DNA from: Gibbula magus
Taxonomy: Eukaryota > Mollusca > Gastropoda > Trochida > Trochidae
Direction: 5' to 3'
DNA length: 64,000 nt
Assembly: GCA_936450465.1 (NCBI GenBank)
Contig: OW388296.1
Location: 33,239,875-33,303,874, forward strand
The notes beneath the pieces were generated by a model. The model was given only the letters and a program-made list of their open reading frames with translations, had not been told where the DNA came from and ran no database searches. Made by a program: the position numbers and the translations under genes. Shown here piece by piece: positions 1-14,300 of the stretch (its first letter is position 1; each line of letters starts with the position of its first letter).

Positions 1-654
1 ATATAGATTAAAAAGTAAGACAGATAGAGGAAATCCGAAATAACCATTCGATAGAACACAAGGTTATGAAGATCTCAGCCAAGTTTGGTCCTGAAATATG
101 CAGTTTGAAGAAAGTTATTAGCCTCGCTTTCAAGTAATGTAGTTTGTGGTCTTCTTTGACTTAGAATAATTTCCGTGTTTTTGGGCCAAATTGGCTATAC
201 GACTCTCTGTAAGAGTGAATATAGATTAATAAGTAAGACAGATAGAGGAAATCCGAAACAGCCATTCGATAGAACACAAGGTTATGAACATCTCAGCAAA
301 GTTTGGTCCTGAAATATGCAGTTTGAAGAAAGTTATTAGCCTCGCTGTCAATTAATGTAGTTTGTGGTCTTCTTTGACTTAGAATAATTTCCGTGTTTTT
401 CGGCCAAATTGGCTATGCGACTCTCTGTAAGAGTGAATATAGATTAAAAAGTTAGACAGATAGAGGGAATCCGAAATAACCATTCGATAGAACACAAGGT
501 TATGAACATCTCAGCCAAGTTTGGTCCTGAAATATGCAGTTTGAAGAAAGTTATTAGCCTCGCTGTCAAGTAATGTAGTTTGTGGTCTTCTTTGACTTAG
601 AATAATTTCCGTGTTTTTGGGCCAAATTGGCTATCCGACTCTCTGTAAGAGTGA

Positions 655-2180
655 ATATAGATTAAAAAGTAAGACAGATAGAGGAAATCCGAAATAACCA
701 TTCGATAGAACACAAGGTTATGAACATCTCAGCCAAGTTTGGTCCTGAAATATGCAGTTTGAAGAAAGTTATTAGCCTCGCTTTCAAGTAATGTAGTTTG
801 TGGTCTTCTTTGACTTAGAATAATTTCCGTGTTTTTGGGCCAAATTGGCTATCCGACTCTCTGTAAGAGTGAATATAGATTAAAAAGTAAGACAGATAGA
901 GGGAATCCGAAATAGCCATTCGATAGAACACAAGGTTATGAACATATCAGCCAAGTTTGGTCCTGAAATATGCAATTTGAAGAAAGTTATTAGCCTCGCT
1001 GTCAAGTAATGTAGTTTGTGGTCTTCTTTGACTTAGAATAATTTCCGTGTTTTTGTGCCAAATTGGCTATACGACTCTCTGTAAGAGTGAATATAGATTA
1101 AAAACTAAGACAGATAAAAGAAATCCGAAATAACCATTCGATAGAACACAAGGTAATGAACATCTCAGCCAAGTTTGGTCCTGAAATATGCAGTTTGAAG
1201 ATAGTTATTAGCTTCGCTGTCAAGTAATGTAGTTTGTGGTCTTCTTTGACTTAGAATAATTTCCGTGTTTTTGGGCCAAATTGGCTATGCGACTCTCTGT
1301 AAGAGTGAATATAGATTAAAAAGTAAGACAGATAGAGGAAATCCGAAATAACCATTCGATAGAACACCAGGTTATGAACATCTCAGCCAAGTTTGGTCCT
1401 GAAATATGCAGTTTGAAGAAAGTTATTAGCCTCGCTTTCAAGTAATGTAGTTTGTGGTCTTCTTTGACTTAGAATAATTTCCGTGTTTTTGGGCCAAATT
1501 GGCTATCCGACTCTCTGTAAGAGTGAATATAGATTAAAAAGTAAGACAGATAGAGGAAATCCGAAATAACCATTCGATAGAACACAAGGTTATGAACATC
1601 TCAGCCAAGTTTGGTCCTGAAATATGCAGTTTGAAGAAAGTTATTAGCCTCGCTTTCAAGTAATGTAGTTTGTGGTCTTCTTTGACTTAGAATAATTTCC
1701 GTGTTTTTGGGCCAAATTGGCTATCCGACTCTCTGTAAGAGTGAATATAGATTAAAAAGTAAGACAGATAGAGGGAATCCGAAATAGCCATTCGATAGAA
1801 CACAAGGTTATGAACATATCAGCCAAGTTTGGTCCTGAAATATGCAATTTGAAGAAAGTTATTAGCCTCGCTGTCAAGTAATGTAGTTTGTGGTCTTCTT
1901 TGACTTAGAATAATTTCCGTGTTTTTGTGCCAAATTGGCTATACGACTCTCTGTAAGAGTGAATATAGATTAAAAACTAAGACAGATAAAAGAAATCCGA
2001 AATAACCATTCGATAGAACACAAGGTAATGAACATCTCAGCCAAGTTTGGTCCTGAAATATGCAGTTTGAAGATAGTTATTAGCTTCGCTGTCAAGTAAT
2101 GTAGTTTGTGGTCTTCTTTGACTTAGAATAATTTCCGTGTTTTTGGGCCAAATTGGCTATGCGACTCTCTGTAAGAGTGA
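655..2180 (+). repeat. Early 872-bp-offset duplication of a 3-monomer block
   Basis: Monomers starting at 655, 873 and 1091 recur at 1527, 1745 and 1963, an offset of 872 bp (4 x 218). They share private marks: AAATAGCC with CATATCAG and GCAATTTGAAG in the second monomer, and AAAACTAAG, GATAAAAG and AGCTTCG in the third. The monomer between the blocks (1309) resembles the first one but has a private CACCAGG change. Confidence 0.8.
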
Positions 2181-5100
2181 ATATAGATTAAAAAGTAAGA
2201 CAGATAGAGGGAATCCGAAACAGCCATTCGATAGAACACAAGGTTATGAACATCTCAGCAAAGTTTGGTCCTGAAATATGCAGTTTGAAGAAAGTTATTA
2301 GCCTCGCTGTCAATTAATGTAGTTTGTGGTCTTCTTTGACTTAGAATAATTTCCGTGTTTTTCGGCCAAATTGGCTATGCGACTCTCTGTAAGAGTGAAT
2401 ATAGATTAAAAAGTAAGACAGATAGAGGAAATCCGAAATAACCATTCGATAGAACACAAGGTAATGAACATCTCAGCCAAATTTGGTCCTGAAATATGCA
2501 GTTTGAAGATAGTTATTAGCTTCGCTGTCAAGTAATGTAGTTTGTGGTCTTCTTTGACTTAGAATAATTTCCGTGTTTTTGGGCCAAATTGGCTATGCGA
2601 CTCTCTGTAAGAGTGAATATAGATTAAAAAGTAAGACAGATAGAGGGAATCCGAAACAGCCATTCGATAGAACACAAGGTTATGAACATCTCAGCAAAGT
2701 TTGGTCCTGAAATATGCAGTTTGAAGAAAGTTATTAGCCTCGCTGTCAATTAATGTAGTTTGTGGTCTTCTTTGACTTAGATTAATTTCCGTGTTTTTCG
2801 GCCAAATTGGCTATGCGACTCTCTGTAAGAGTGAATATAGATTAAAAAGTAAGACAGATAGAGGAAATCCGAAATAACCATTCGATAGAACACAAGGTAA
2901 TGAACATCTCAGCCAAGTTTGGTCCTGAAATATGCAGTTTGAAAAAAGTTATTAGCCTCGCTGTCAAGTAATGTAGTTTGTGGTCTTCTTTGACTTAGAA
3001 TAATTTCCGTGTTTTTTGGCCAAATTGGCTATGCGACTCTCTGTAAGAGTGAATATAGATTAATAAGTAAGACAGATAGAGGAAATCCGAAATAACCATT
3101 CGATAGAACACAAGGTAATGAACATCTCAGCAAAGATTGGTCCTGAAATATGCAGTTTGAAGAAAGTTATTAGCCTCGCTGTCAAGTAATGTAGTTTGTG
3201 GTCTTCTTTGACTTAGAATAATTTCTGTGTTTTTGGGCCAAATTGGCTATGCGACTCTCTGTAAGAGTGAATATAGATTAAAAAGTAAGACAGATAGAGG
3301 GAATCCGAAATAGCCATTCGATAGAACACAAGGTTATGAACATCTCTGCCAAGTTTGGTCCTGAAATATGCAATTTGAAGAAAGTTATTAGCCTCGCTGT
3401 CAAGTAATGTAGTTTGTGGTCTTCTTTGACTTAGAATAATTTATGTGTTTTTGGGCCAAATTGGCTATGCGACTCTCTGTAAGAGTGAATATAGATTAAA
3501 AAGTAAGACAGATAGAGGAAATCCGAAATAACCATTCGATAGAACACAAGGTAATGAACATCTCAGCAAAGTTTGGTCCTAAAATATGCAGTTTGAAAAA
3601 AGTTATTAGCCTCGCTGTCAAGTAATGTAGTTTGTGGTCTTCTTTGACTTAGAATAATTTCCGTGTTTTTCGGCCAAATTGGCTATGCGACTCTGTAAGA
3701 GTGAATATAGATTAAAAAGTAAGACAGATAGAGGAAATCCGAAATAACCATTCGATAGAACACAAGGTTATGAACATCTCAGCAAAGTTTGGTCCTGAAA
3801 TATGCAGTTTGAAGAAAGTTATTAGCCTCGCTGTCAATTAATGTAGTTTGTGGTCTTCTTTGACTTAGAATAATTTCCGTGTTTGTGGGCCAAATTGGCT
3901 ATCCGACTCTCTGTAAGAGTGAATATAGATTAAAAAGTAAGACAGATAGAGGAAATCCGAAATAACCATTCGATAGAACACAAGGTTATGAAGATCTCAG
4001 CAAAGTTTGGTCCTGAAATATGCAGTTTGAAGAAAGTTATTAGCCTCGCTGTCAAGTAATGTAGATTGTGGTCTTCTCTGATTTAGAATAATTTCCGTGT
4101 TTTTCGGCCAAATTGGCTATGCGACTCTCTGTAAGAGTGAATATAGATTAAAAAGTAAGACAGATAGAGGAAATCCGAAATAACCATTCGATAGAACACA
4201 AGGTAATGAACATCTCAGCAAAGTTTGGTCCTGAAATATGCAGTTTGAAGAAAGTTATTAGCCTCGCTGTCAAGTAATGTAGTTTGTGGTCTTCTCTGAC
4301 TTAAAATAATTTCCGTGTTTTTCGGCCAAATTGGCTATGCGACTCTGTAAGAGTGAATATAGATTAAAAAGTAAGACAGATAGAGGAAATCCGAAATAAC
4401 CATTCGATAGAACACAAGGTTATGAACATCTCAGCAAAGTTTGGTCCTGAAATATGCAGTTTGAAGAAAGTTATTAGCCTCGCTGTCAATTAATGTAGTT
4501 TGTGGTCTTCTTTGACTTAGAATAATTTCAGTGTTTTTCGGCCAAATTGGCTATGCGACTCTCTGTAAGAGTGAATATAGATTAAAAAGTTAGACAGATA
4601 GAGGGAATCCGAAATAACCATTCGATAGAACACAAGGTTATGAACATCTCAGCCAAGTTTGGTCCTGAAATATGCAGTTTGAAGAAAGTTATTAGCCTCG
4701 CTGTCAAGTAATGTAGTTTGTGGTCTTCTTTGACTTAGAATAATTTCCGTGTTTTTGGGCCAAATTGGCTATCCGACTCTCTGTAAGAGTGAATATAGAT
4801 TAAAAAGTAAGACAGATAGAGGAAATCCGAAATAACCATTCGATAGAACACAAGGTTATGAACATCTCAGCCAAGTTTGGTCCTGAAATATGCAGTTTGA
4901 AGAAAGTTATTAGCCTCGCTGTCAAGTAATGTAGTTTGTGGTCTTCTTTGACTTAGAATAGTTTATGTGTTTTTGGGCCAAATTGGCTATGCGACTCTCT
5001 GTAAGAGTGAATATAGATTAAAAAGTAAGACAGATAGAGGAAATCCGAAATAACCATTCGATAGAACACAAGGTAATGAACATCTCAGCAAAGTTTGGTC

Positions 5101-6534
5101 CTAAAATATGCAGTTTGAAAAAAGTTATTAGCCTCGCTGTCAAGTAATGTAGTTTGTGGTCTTCTTTGACTTAGAATCATTTCCGTGTTTTTGGGCCAAA
5201 TTGGCTATCCGACTCTCTGTAAGAGTGAATATAGATTAAAAAGTAAGACAGATAGAGGAAATCCGAAATAACCATTCGATAGAACACAAGGTTATGAAGA
5301 TCTCAGCCAAGTTTGGTCCTGAAATATGCAGTTTGAAAAAAGTTATTAGCCTCGCTGTCAAGTAATGTAGTTTGTGGTCTTCTTTGACTTAGAATAATTT
5401 CCGTGTTTTTCGGCCAAATTGGCTATGCGACTCTGTAAGAGTGAATATAGATTAAAAAGTAAGACAGATAGAGGAAATCCGAAATAACCATTCGATAGAA
5501 CACAAGGTTATGAAGATCTCAGCCAAGTTTGGTCCTGAAATATGCAGTTTGAAGAAAGTTATTAGCCTCGCTTTCAAGTAATGTAGTTTGTGGTCTTCTT
5601 TGACTTAGAATAATTTCCGTGTTTTTGTGCCAAATTGGCTATACGACTCTCTGTAAGAGTGAATATAGATTAATAAGTAAGACAGATAGAGGAAATCCGA
5701 AACAGCCATTCGATAGAACACAAGGTTATGAACATCTCAGCAAAGTTTGGTCCTGAAATATGCAGTTTGAAGAAAGTTATTAGCCTCGCTGTCAATTAAT
5801 GTAGTTTGTGGTCTTCTTTGACTTAGAATAATTTCAGTGTTTTTCGGCCAAATTGGCTATGCGACTCTCTGTAAGAGTGAATATAGATTAAAAAGTTAGA
5901 CAGATAGAGGGAATCCGAAATAACCATTCGATAGAACACAAGGTTATGAACATCTCAGCCAAGTTTGGTCCTGAAATATGCAGTTTGAAGAAAGTTATTA
6001 GCCTCGCTGTCAAGTAATGTAGTTTGTGGTCTTCTTTGACTTAGAATAATTTCCGTGTTTTTGGGCCAAATTGGCTATGCGACTCTCTGTAAGAGTGAAT
6101 ATAGATTAAAAAGTAAGACAGATAGAGGAAATCCGAAATAACCATTCGATAGAACACAAGGTTATGAACATCTCAGCCAAGTTTGGTCCTGAAATATGCA
6201 GTTTGAAGAAAGTTATTAGCCTCGCTGTCAAGTAATGTAGTTTGTGGTCTTCTTTGACTTAGAATAATTTATGTGTTTTTGGGCCAAATTGGCTATGCGA
6301 CTCTCTGTAAGAGTGAATATAGATTAAAAAGTAAGACAGATAGAGGAAATCCGAAATAACCATTCGATAGAACACAAGGTTATGAAGATCTCAGCCAAGT
6401 TTGGTCCTGAAATATGCAGTTTGAAGAAAGTTATTAGCCTCGCTTTCAAGTAATGTAGTTTGTGGTCTTCTTTGACTTAGAATAATTTCCGTGTTTTTGG
6501 GCCAAATTGGCTATACGACTCTCTGTAAGAGTGA

Positions 6535-9500
6535 ATATAGATTAATAAGTAAGACAGATAGAGGAAATCCGAAATAACCATTCGATAGAACACAAGGTAA
6601 TGAACATCTCAGCAAAGTTTGGTCCTGAAATATGCAGTTTGAAGAAAGTTATTAGCCTCGCTGTCAATTAATGTAGTTTGTGGTCTTCTTTGACTTAGAA
6701 TAATTTCAGTGTTTTTCGGCCAAATTGGCTATGCGACTCTCTGTAAGAGTGAATATAGATTAAAAAGTTAGACAGATAGAGGGAATCCGAAATAACCATT
6801 CGATAGAACACAAGGTTATGAACATCTCAGCCAAGTTTGGTCCTGAAATATGCAGTTTGAAGAAAGTTATTAGCCTCGCTGTCAAGTAATGTAGTTTGTG
6901 GTCTTCTTTGACTTAGAATAATTTCCGTGTTTTTGGGCCAAATTGGCTTTCCGACTCTCTGTAAGAGTGAATATAGATTAAAAAGTAAGACAGATAGAGG
7001 AAATCCGAAATAACCATTCGATAGAACACAAGGTTATGAAGATCTCAGCCAAGTTTGGTCCTGAAATATGCAGTTTGAAGAAAGTTATTAGCCTCGCTTT
7101 CAAGTAATGTAGTTTGTGGTCTTCTTTGACTTAGAATAATTTCCGTGTTTTTGGGCCAAATTGGCTATACGACTCTCTGTAAGAGTGAATATAGATTAAT
7201 AAGTAAGACAGATAGAGGAAATCCGAAATAACCATTCGATAGAACACAAGGTAATGAACATCTCAGCAAAGTTTGGTCCTGAAATATGCAGTTTGAAGAA
7301 AGTTATTAGCCTCGCTGTCAAGTAATGTAGTTTGTGGTCTTCTTTGACTTAGAATAATTTCTGTGTTTTTGGGCCAAATTGGCTATGCGACTCTCTGTAA
7401 GAGTGAATATAGATTAAAAAGTAAGACAGATAGAGGGAATCCGAAATAACCATTCGATAGAACACAAGGTAATGAACATCTCAGCCAAGTTTGGTCCTGA
7501 AATATGCAGTTTGAAGATAGTTATTAGTTTCGCTGTCAAGTAATGTAGTTTGTGGTCTTCTTTGACTTAGAATAATGTCCGTGTTTTTGGGCCAAATTGG
7601 CTATGCGACTCTCTGTAAGAGTGAATATAGATTAAAAAGTAAGACAGATAGAGGAAATCCGAAATAACCATTCGATAGAACACAAGGTAATGAACATCTC
7701 AGCAAAGTTTGGTCCTAAAATATGCAGTTTGAAAAAAGTTTTTAGCCTCGCTGTCAAGTAATGTAGTTTGTGGTTTTCTTTGACTTAGAATAATTTCCGT
7801 GTTTTTCGGCCAAATTGGCTATGCGACTCTGTAAGAGTGAATATAGATTAAAAAGTAAGACAGATAGAGGAAATCCGAAATAACCATTCGATAGAACACA
7901 AGGTTATGAAGATCTCAGCCAAGTTTGGTCCTGAAATATGCAGTTTGAAGAAAGTTATTAGCCTCGCTTTCAAGTAATGTAGTTTGTGGTCTTCTTTGAC
8001 TTAGAATAATTTCCGTGTTTTTGGGCCAAATTGGCTATACGACTCTCTGTAAGAGTGAATATAGATTAATAAGTAAGACAGATAGAGGAAATCCGAAACA
8101 GCCATTCGATAGAACACACGGTTATGAACATCTCAGCAAAGTTTGGTCCTGAAATATGCAGTTTGAAGAAAGTTATTAGCCTCGCTGTCAAGTAATGTAG
8201 TTTGTGGTCTTCTTTGACTTAGAATAATTTCCGTGTTTTTGGGCCAAATTGGCTATCCGACTCTCTGTAAGAGTGAATATAGATTAAAAAGTAAGACAGA
8301 TAGAGGAAATCCGAAATAACCATTCGATAGAACACAAGGTTATGAACATCTCAGCCAAGTTTGGTCCTGAAATATGCAGTTTGAAGAAAGTTATTAGCCT
8401 CGCTGTCAAGTAATGTAGTTTGTGGTCTTCTTTGACTTAGAATAATTTATGTGTTTTTGGGCCAAATTGGCTATGCGACTCTCTGTAAGAGTGAATATAG
8501 ATTAAAAAGTAAGACAGATAGAGGAAATCCGAAATAACCATTCGATAGAACACAAGGTTATGAACATCTCAGCCAAGTTTGGTCCTGAAATATGCAGTTT
8601 GAAGAAAGTTATTAGCCTCGCTGTCAAGTAATGTAGTTTGTGGTCTTCTTTGACTTAGAATAATTTATGTGTTTTTGGGCCAAATTGGCTATGCGACTCT
8701 CTGTAAGAGTGAATATAGATTAAAAAGTAAGACAGATAGAGGAAATCCGAAATAACCATTCGATAGAACACAAGGTAATGAACATCTCAGCAAAGTTCGG
8801 TCCTAAAATATGCAGTTTGAAAAAAGTTATTAGCCTCGCTGTCAAGTAATGTAGTTTGTGGTCTTCTTTGACTTAGAATAATTTCCGTGTTTTTCGGCCA
8901 AATTGGCTATGCGACTCTGTAAGAGTGAATATAGATTAAAAAGTAAGACAGATAGAGGAAATCCGAAATAACCATTCGATAGAACACAAGGTTATGAACA
9001 TCTCAGCAAAGTTTGGTCCTGAAATATGCAGTTTGAAGAAAGTTATTAGCCTCGCTGTCAATTAATGTAGTTTGTGGTCTTCTTTGACTTAGAATAATTT
9101 CAGTGTTTTTCGGCCAAATTGGCTATGCGACTCTCTGTAAGAGTGAATATAGATTAAAAAGTTAGACAGATAGAGGGAATCCGAAATAACCATTCGATAG
9201 AACACAAGGTTATGAACATCTCAGCCAAGTTTGGTCCTGAAATATGCAGTTTGAAGAAAGTTATTAGCCTCGCTGTCAAGTAATGTAGTTTGTGGTCTTC
9301 TTTGACTTAGAATAATTTCCGTGTTTTTCGGCCAAATTGGCTATCCGACTCTCTGTAAGAGTGAATATAGATTAAAAAGTAAGACAGATAGAGGAAATCC
9401 GAAATAACCATTCGATAGAACACAAGGTTATGAAGATCTCAGCCAAGTTTGGTCCTGAAATATGCAGTTTGAAGAAAGTTATTAGCCTCGCTTTCAAGTA

Positions 9501-11322
9501 ATGTAGTTTGTGGTCTTCTTTGACTTAGAATAATTTCCGTGTTTTTGGGCCAAATTGGCTATACGACTCTCTGTAAGAGTGAATATAGATTAATAAGTAA
9601 GACAGATAGAGGAAATCCGAAATAACCATTCGATAGAACACAAGGTAATGAACATCTCAGCAAAGTTTGGTCCTGAAATATGCAGTTTGAAGAAAGTTAT
9701 TAGCCTCGCTGTCAAGTAATGTAGTTTGTGGTCTTCTTTGACTTAGAATAATTTCTGTGTTTTTGGGCCAAATTGGCTATGCGACTCTCTGTAAGAGTGA
9801 ATATAGATTAAAAAGTAAGACAGATAGAGGGAATCCGAAATAACCATTCGATAGAACACAAGGTAATGAACATCTCAGCCAAGTTTGGTCCTGAAATATG
9901 CAGTTTGAAGATAGTTATTAGTTTCGCTGTCAAGTAATGTAGTTTGTGGTCTTCTTTGACTTAGAATAATGTCCGTGTTTTTGGGCCAAATTGGCTATGC
10001 GACTCTCTGTAAGAGTGAATATAGATTAAAAAGTAAGACAGATAGAGGAAATCCGAAATAACCATTCGATAGAACACAAGGTAATGAACATCTCAGCAAA
10101 GTTTGGTCCTAAAATATGCAGTTTGAAAAAAGTTATTAGCCTCGCTGTCAAGTAATGTAGTTTGTGGTTTTCTTTGACTTAGAATAATTTCCGTGTTTTT
10201 CGGCCAAATTGGCTATGCGACTCTGTAAGAGTGAATATAGATTAAAAAGTAAGACAGATAGAGGAAATCCGAAATAACCATTCGATAGAACACAAGGTTA
10301 TGAAGATCTCAGCCAAGTTTGGTCCTGAAATATGCAGTTTGAAGAAAGTTATTAGCCTCGCTTTCAAGTAATGTAGTTTGTGGTCTTCTTTGACTTAGAA
10401 TAATTTCCGTGTTTTTGGGCCAAATTGGCTATACGACTCTCTGTAAGAGTGAATATAGATTAATAAGTAAGACAGATAGAGGAAATCCGAAACAGCCATT
10501 CGATAGAACACACGGTTATGAACATCTCAGCAAAGTTTGGTCCTGAAATATGCAGTTTGAAGAAAGTTATTAGCCTCGCTGTCAAGTAATGTAGTTTGTG
10601 GTCTTCTTTGACTTAGAATAATTTCCGTGTTTTTGGGCCAAATTGGCTATCCGACTCTCTGTAAGAGTGAATATAGATTAAAAAGTAAGACAGATAGAGG
10701 AAATCCGAAATAACCATTCGATAGAACACAAGGTTATGAACATCTCAGCCAAGTTTGGTCCTGAAATATGCAGTTTGAAGAAAGTTATTAGCCTCGCTGT
10801 CAAGTAATGTAGTTTGTGGTCTTCTTTGACTTAGAATAATTTATGTGTTTTTGGGCCAAATTGGCTATGCGACTCTCTGTAAGAGTGAATATAGATTAAA
10901 AAGTAAGACAGATAGAGGAAATCCGAAATAACCATTCGATAGAACACAAGGTTATGAACATCTCCGCCAAGTTTGGTCCTGAAATATGCAGTTTGAAGAA
11001 AGTTATTAGCCTCGCTGTCAAGTAATGTAGTTTGTGGTCTTCTTTGACTTAGAATAATTTATGTGTTTTTGGGCCAAATTGGCTATGCGACTCTCTGTAA
11101 GAGTGAATATAGATTAAAAAGTAAGACAGATAGAGGAAATCCGAAATAACCATTCGATAGAACACAAGGTAATGAACATCTCAGCAAAGTTCGGTCCTAA
11201 AATATGCAGTTTGAAAAAAGTTATTAGCCTCGCTGTCAAGTAATGTAGTTTGTGGTCTTCTTTGACTTAGAATAATTTCCGTGTTTTTCGGCCAAATTGG
11301 CTATGCGACTCTGTAAGAGTGA
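6535..11322 (+). repeat. Tandem 11-mer higher-order duplication, 2394 bp per copy
   Basis: Copy 1 spans 6535-8928 and copy 2 8929-11322, directly adjacent. Each holds eleven monomers, two of them the 216-bp CT-deleted form, giving 11 x 218 - 4 = 2394. Independent private marks keep this offset: AATAATGTCCGTG at 7571 and 9965, the CACACGG change at 8117 and 10511, GTTCGGTCCTAAAA at 8795 and 11189, and both CT deletions (7826/10220 and 8914/11308). I see only scattered differences, for example ATAAG against AAAAG at the first monomer and CTCCGCC at about 10964. The 6753/9147-type monomer then recurs at 11323. Confidence 0.9.
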
Positions 11323-14300
11323 ATATAGATTAAAAAGTAAGACAGATAGAGGGAATCCGAAATAACCATTCGATAGAACACAAGGTTATGAACATCTCAG
11401 CCAAGTTTGGTCCTGAAATATGCAGTTTGAAGAAAGTTATTAGCCTCGCTGTCAAGTAATGTAGTTTGTGGTCTTCTTTGACTTAGAATAATTTCCGTGT
11501 TTTTCGGCCAAATTGGCTATCCGACTCTCTGTAAGAGTGAATATAGATTAAAAAGTAAGACAGATAGAGGAAATCCGAAATAACCATTCGATAGAACACA
11601 AGGTTATGAAGATCTCAGCCAAGTTTGGTCCTGAAATATGCAGTTTGAAGAAAGTTATTAGCCTCGCTTTCAAGTAATGTAGTTTGTGGTCTTCTTTGAC
11701 TTAGAATAATTTCCGTGTTTTTGGGCCAAATTGGCTATACGACTCTCTGTAAGAGTGAATATAGATTAATAAGTAAGACAGATAGAGGAAATCCGAAATA
11801 ACCATTCGATAGAACACAAGGTAATGAACATCTCAGCAAAGTTTGGTCCTGAAATATGCAGTTTGAAGAAAGTTATTAGCCTCGCTGTCAAGTAATGTAG
11901 TTTGTGGTCTTCTTTGACTTAGAATAATTTCTGTGTTTTTGGGCCAAATTGGCTATGCGACTCTCTGTAAGAGTGAATATAGATTAAAAAGTAAGACAGA
12001 TAGAGGGAATCCGAAACAGCCATTCGATAGAACACAAGGTTATGAACATCTCAGCAAAGTTTGGTCCTGAAATATGCAGTTTGAAGAAAGTTATTAGCCT
12101 CGCTGTCAAGAAATGTAGTTTGTGGTCTTCTTTGACTTAGAATAATTTCCGTGTTTTTCGGCCAAATTGGCTATGCGGCTCTCTGTAAGAGTGAATATAG
12201 ATTAAAAAGTAAGACAGATAGAGGAAATCCGAAATAACCATTCGATAGAACACAAGGTAATGAACATCTCAGCCAAGTTTGGTCCTGAAATATGCAGTTT
12301 GAAGAAAGTTATTAGCCTCGCTGTCAAGTAATGTAGTTTGTGGTCTTCTTTGACTTAGAATAATTTCCGTGTTTTTGGGTCAAATTGACTATGCGACTCT
12401 CTGTAAGAGTGAATATAGATTAAAAAGTAAGACAGATAGAGGAAATCCGAAATAACCATTCGATAGAACACAAGGTTATGAACATCTCAGCCAAGTTTGG
12501 TCCTGAAATATGCAGTTTGAAGAAAGTTATTAGCCTCGCTGTCAAGTAATGTAGTTTGTGGTCTTCTTTGACTTAGAATAATTTCCGTGTTTTTCGGAAA
12601 AATTGGCTATGCGACTCTCTGTAAGAGTGAATATAGATTAATAAGTAAGACAGATAGAGGAAATTCGAAATAACCATTCGATAGAACACAAGGTAATGAA
12701 CATCTCAGCAAAGTTTGGTCCTGAAATATGCAGTTTGAAGAAAGTTATTAGCCTCGCTGTCAAGTAATGTAGTTTGTGGTCTTCTTTGACTTAGAATAAT
12801 TTCCGTGTTTTTGTGCCAAATTGGCTATGCGACTCTCTGTAAGAGTGAATATAGATTAAAAAGTAAGACAGATAGAGGGAATCCGAAACAGCCATTCGAT
12901 AGAACACAAGGTTATGAACATCTCAGCAAAGTTTGGTCCTGAAATATGCAGTTTGAAGAAAGTTATTAGCCTCGCTGTCAAGTAATGTAGTTTGTGGTCT
13001 TCTTTGACTTAGAATAATTTCCGTGTTTTTCGGCCAAATTGGCTATGCGACTCTCTGTAAGAGTGAATATAGATTAAAAAGTAAGACAGATAGAGGAAAT
13101 CCGAAATAACCATTCGATAGAACACAAGGTTATGAAGATCTCAGCCAAGTTTGGTCCTGAAATATGCAGTTTGAAGAAAGTTATTAGCCTCGCTTTCAAG
13201 TAATGTAGTTTGTGGTCTTCTTTGACTTAGAATAATTTCCGTGTTTTTGGGCCAAATTGGCTATACGACTCTCTGTAAGAGTGAATATAGATTAATAAGT
13301 AAGACAGATAGAGGAAATCCGAAACAGCCATTCGATAGAACACAAGGTTATGAACATCTCAGCAAAGTTTGGTCCTGAAATATGCAGTTTGAAGAAAGTT
13401 ATTAGCCTCGCTGTCAAGTAATGTAGTTTGTGGTCTTCTTTGACTTAGAATAATTTCCGTGTTTTTGGGCCAAATTGGCTATCCGACTCTCTGTAAGAGT
13501 GAATATAGATTAAAAAGTAAGACAGATAGAGGGAATCCGAAATAACCATTCGATAGAACACAAGGTTATGAACATCTCAGCCAAGTTTGGTCCTGAAATA
13601 TGCAGTTTGAAGAAAGTTATTAGCCTCGCTGTCAAGTAATGTAGTTTGTGGTCTTCTTTGACTTAGAATAATTTATGTGTTTTTGGGCCAAATTGGCTAT
13701 GCGACTCTCTGTAAGAGTGAATATAGATTAAAAAGTAAGACAGATAGAGGAAATCCGAAATAACCATTCGATAGAACACAAGGTAATGAACATCTCAGCA
13801 AAGTTTGGTCCTAAAATATGCAGTTTGAAAAAAGTTATTAGCCTCGCTGTCAAGTAATGTAGTTTGTGGTCTTCTTTGACTTAGAATAATTTCCGTGTTT
13901 TTCGGCCAAATTGGCTATGCGACTCTGTAAGAGTGAATATAGATTAAAAAGTAAGACAGATAGAGGAAATCCGAAATAACCATTCGATAGAACACAAGGT
14001 TATGAACATCTCAGCAAAGTTTGGTCCTGAAATATGCAGTTTGAAGAAAGTTATTAGCCTCGCTGTCAATTAATGTAGTTTGTGGTCTTCTTTGACTTAG
14101 AATAATTTATGTGTTTTTGGGCCAAATTGGCTATGCGACTCTCTGTAAGAGTGAATATAGATTAAAAAGTAAGACAGATAGAGGAAATCCGAAATAACCA
14201 TTCGATAGAACACAAGGTTATGAACATCTCAGCAAAGTTTGGTCCTGAAATATGCAGTTTGAAGAAAGTTATTAGCCTCGCTGTCAATTAATGTAGTTTG

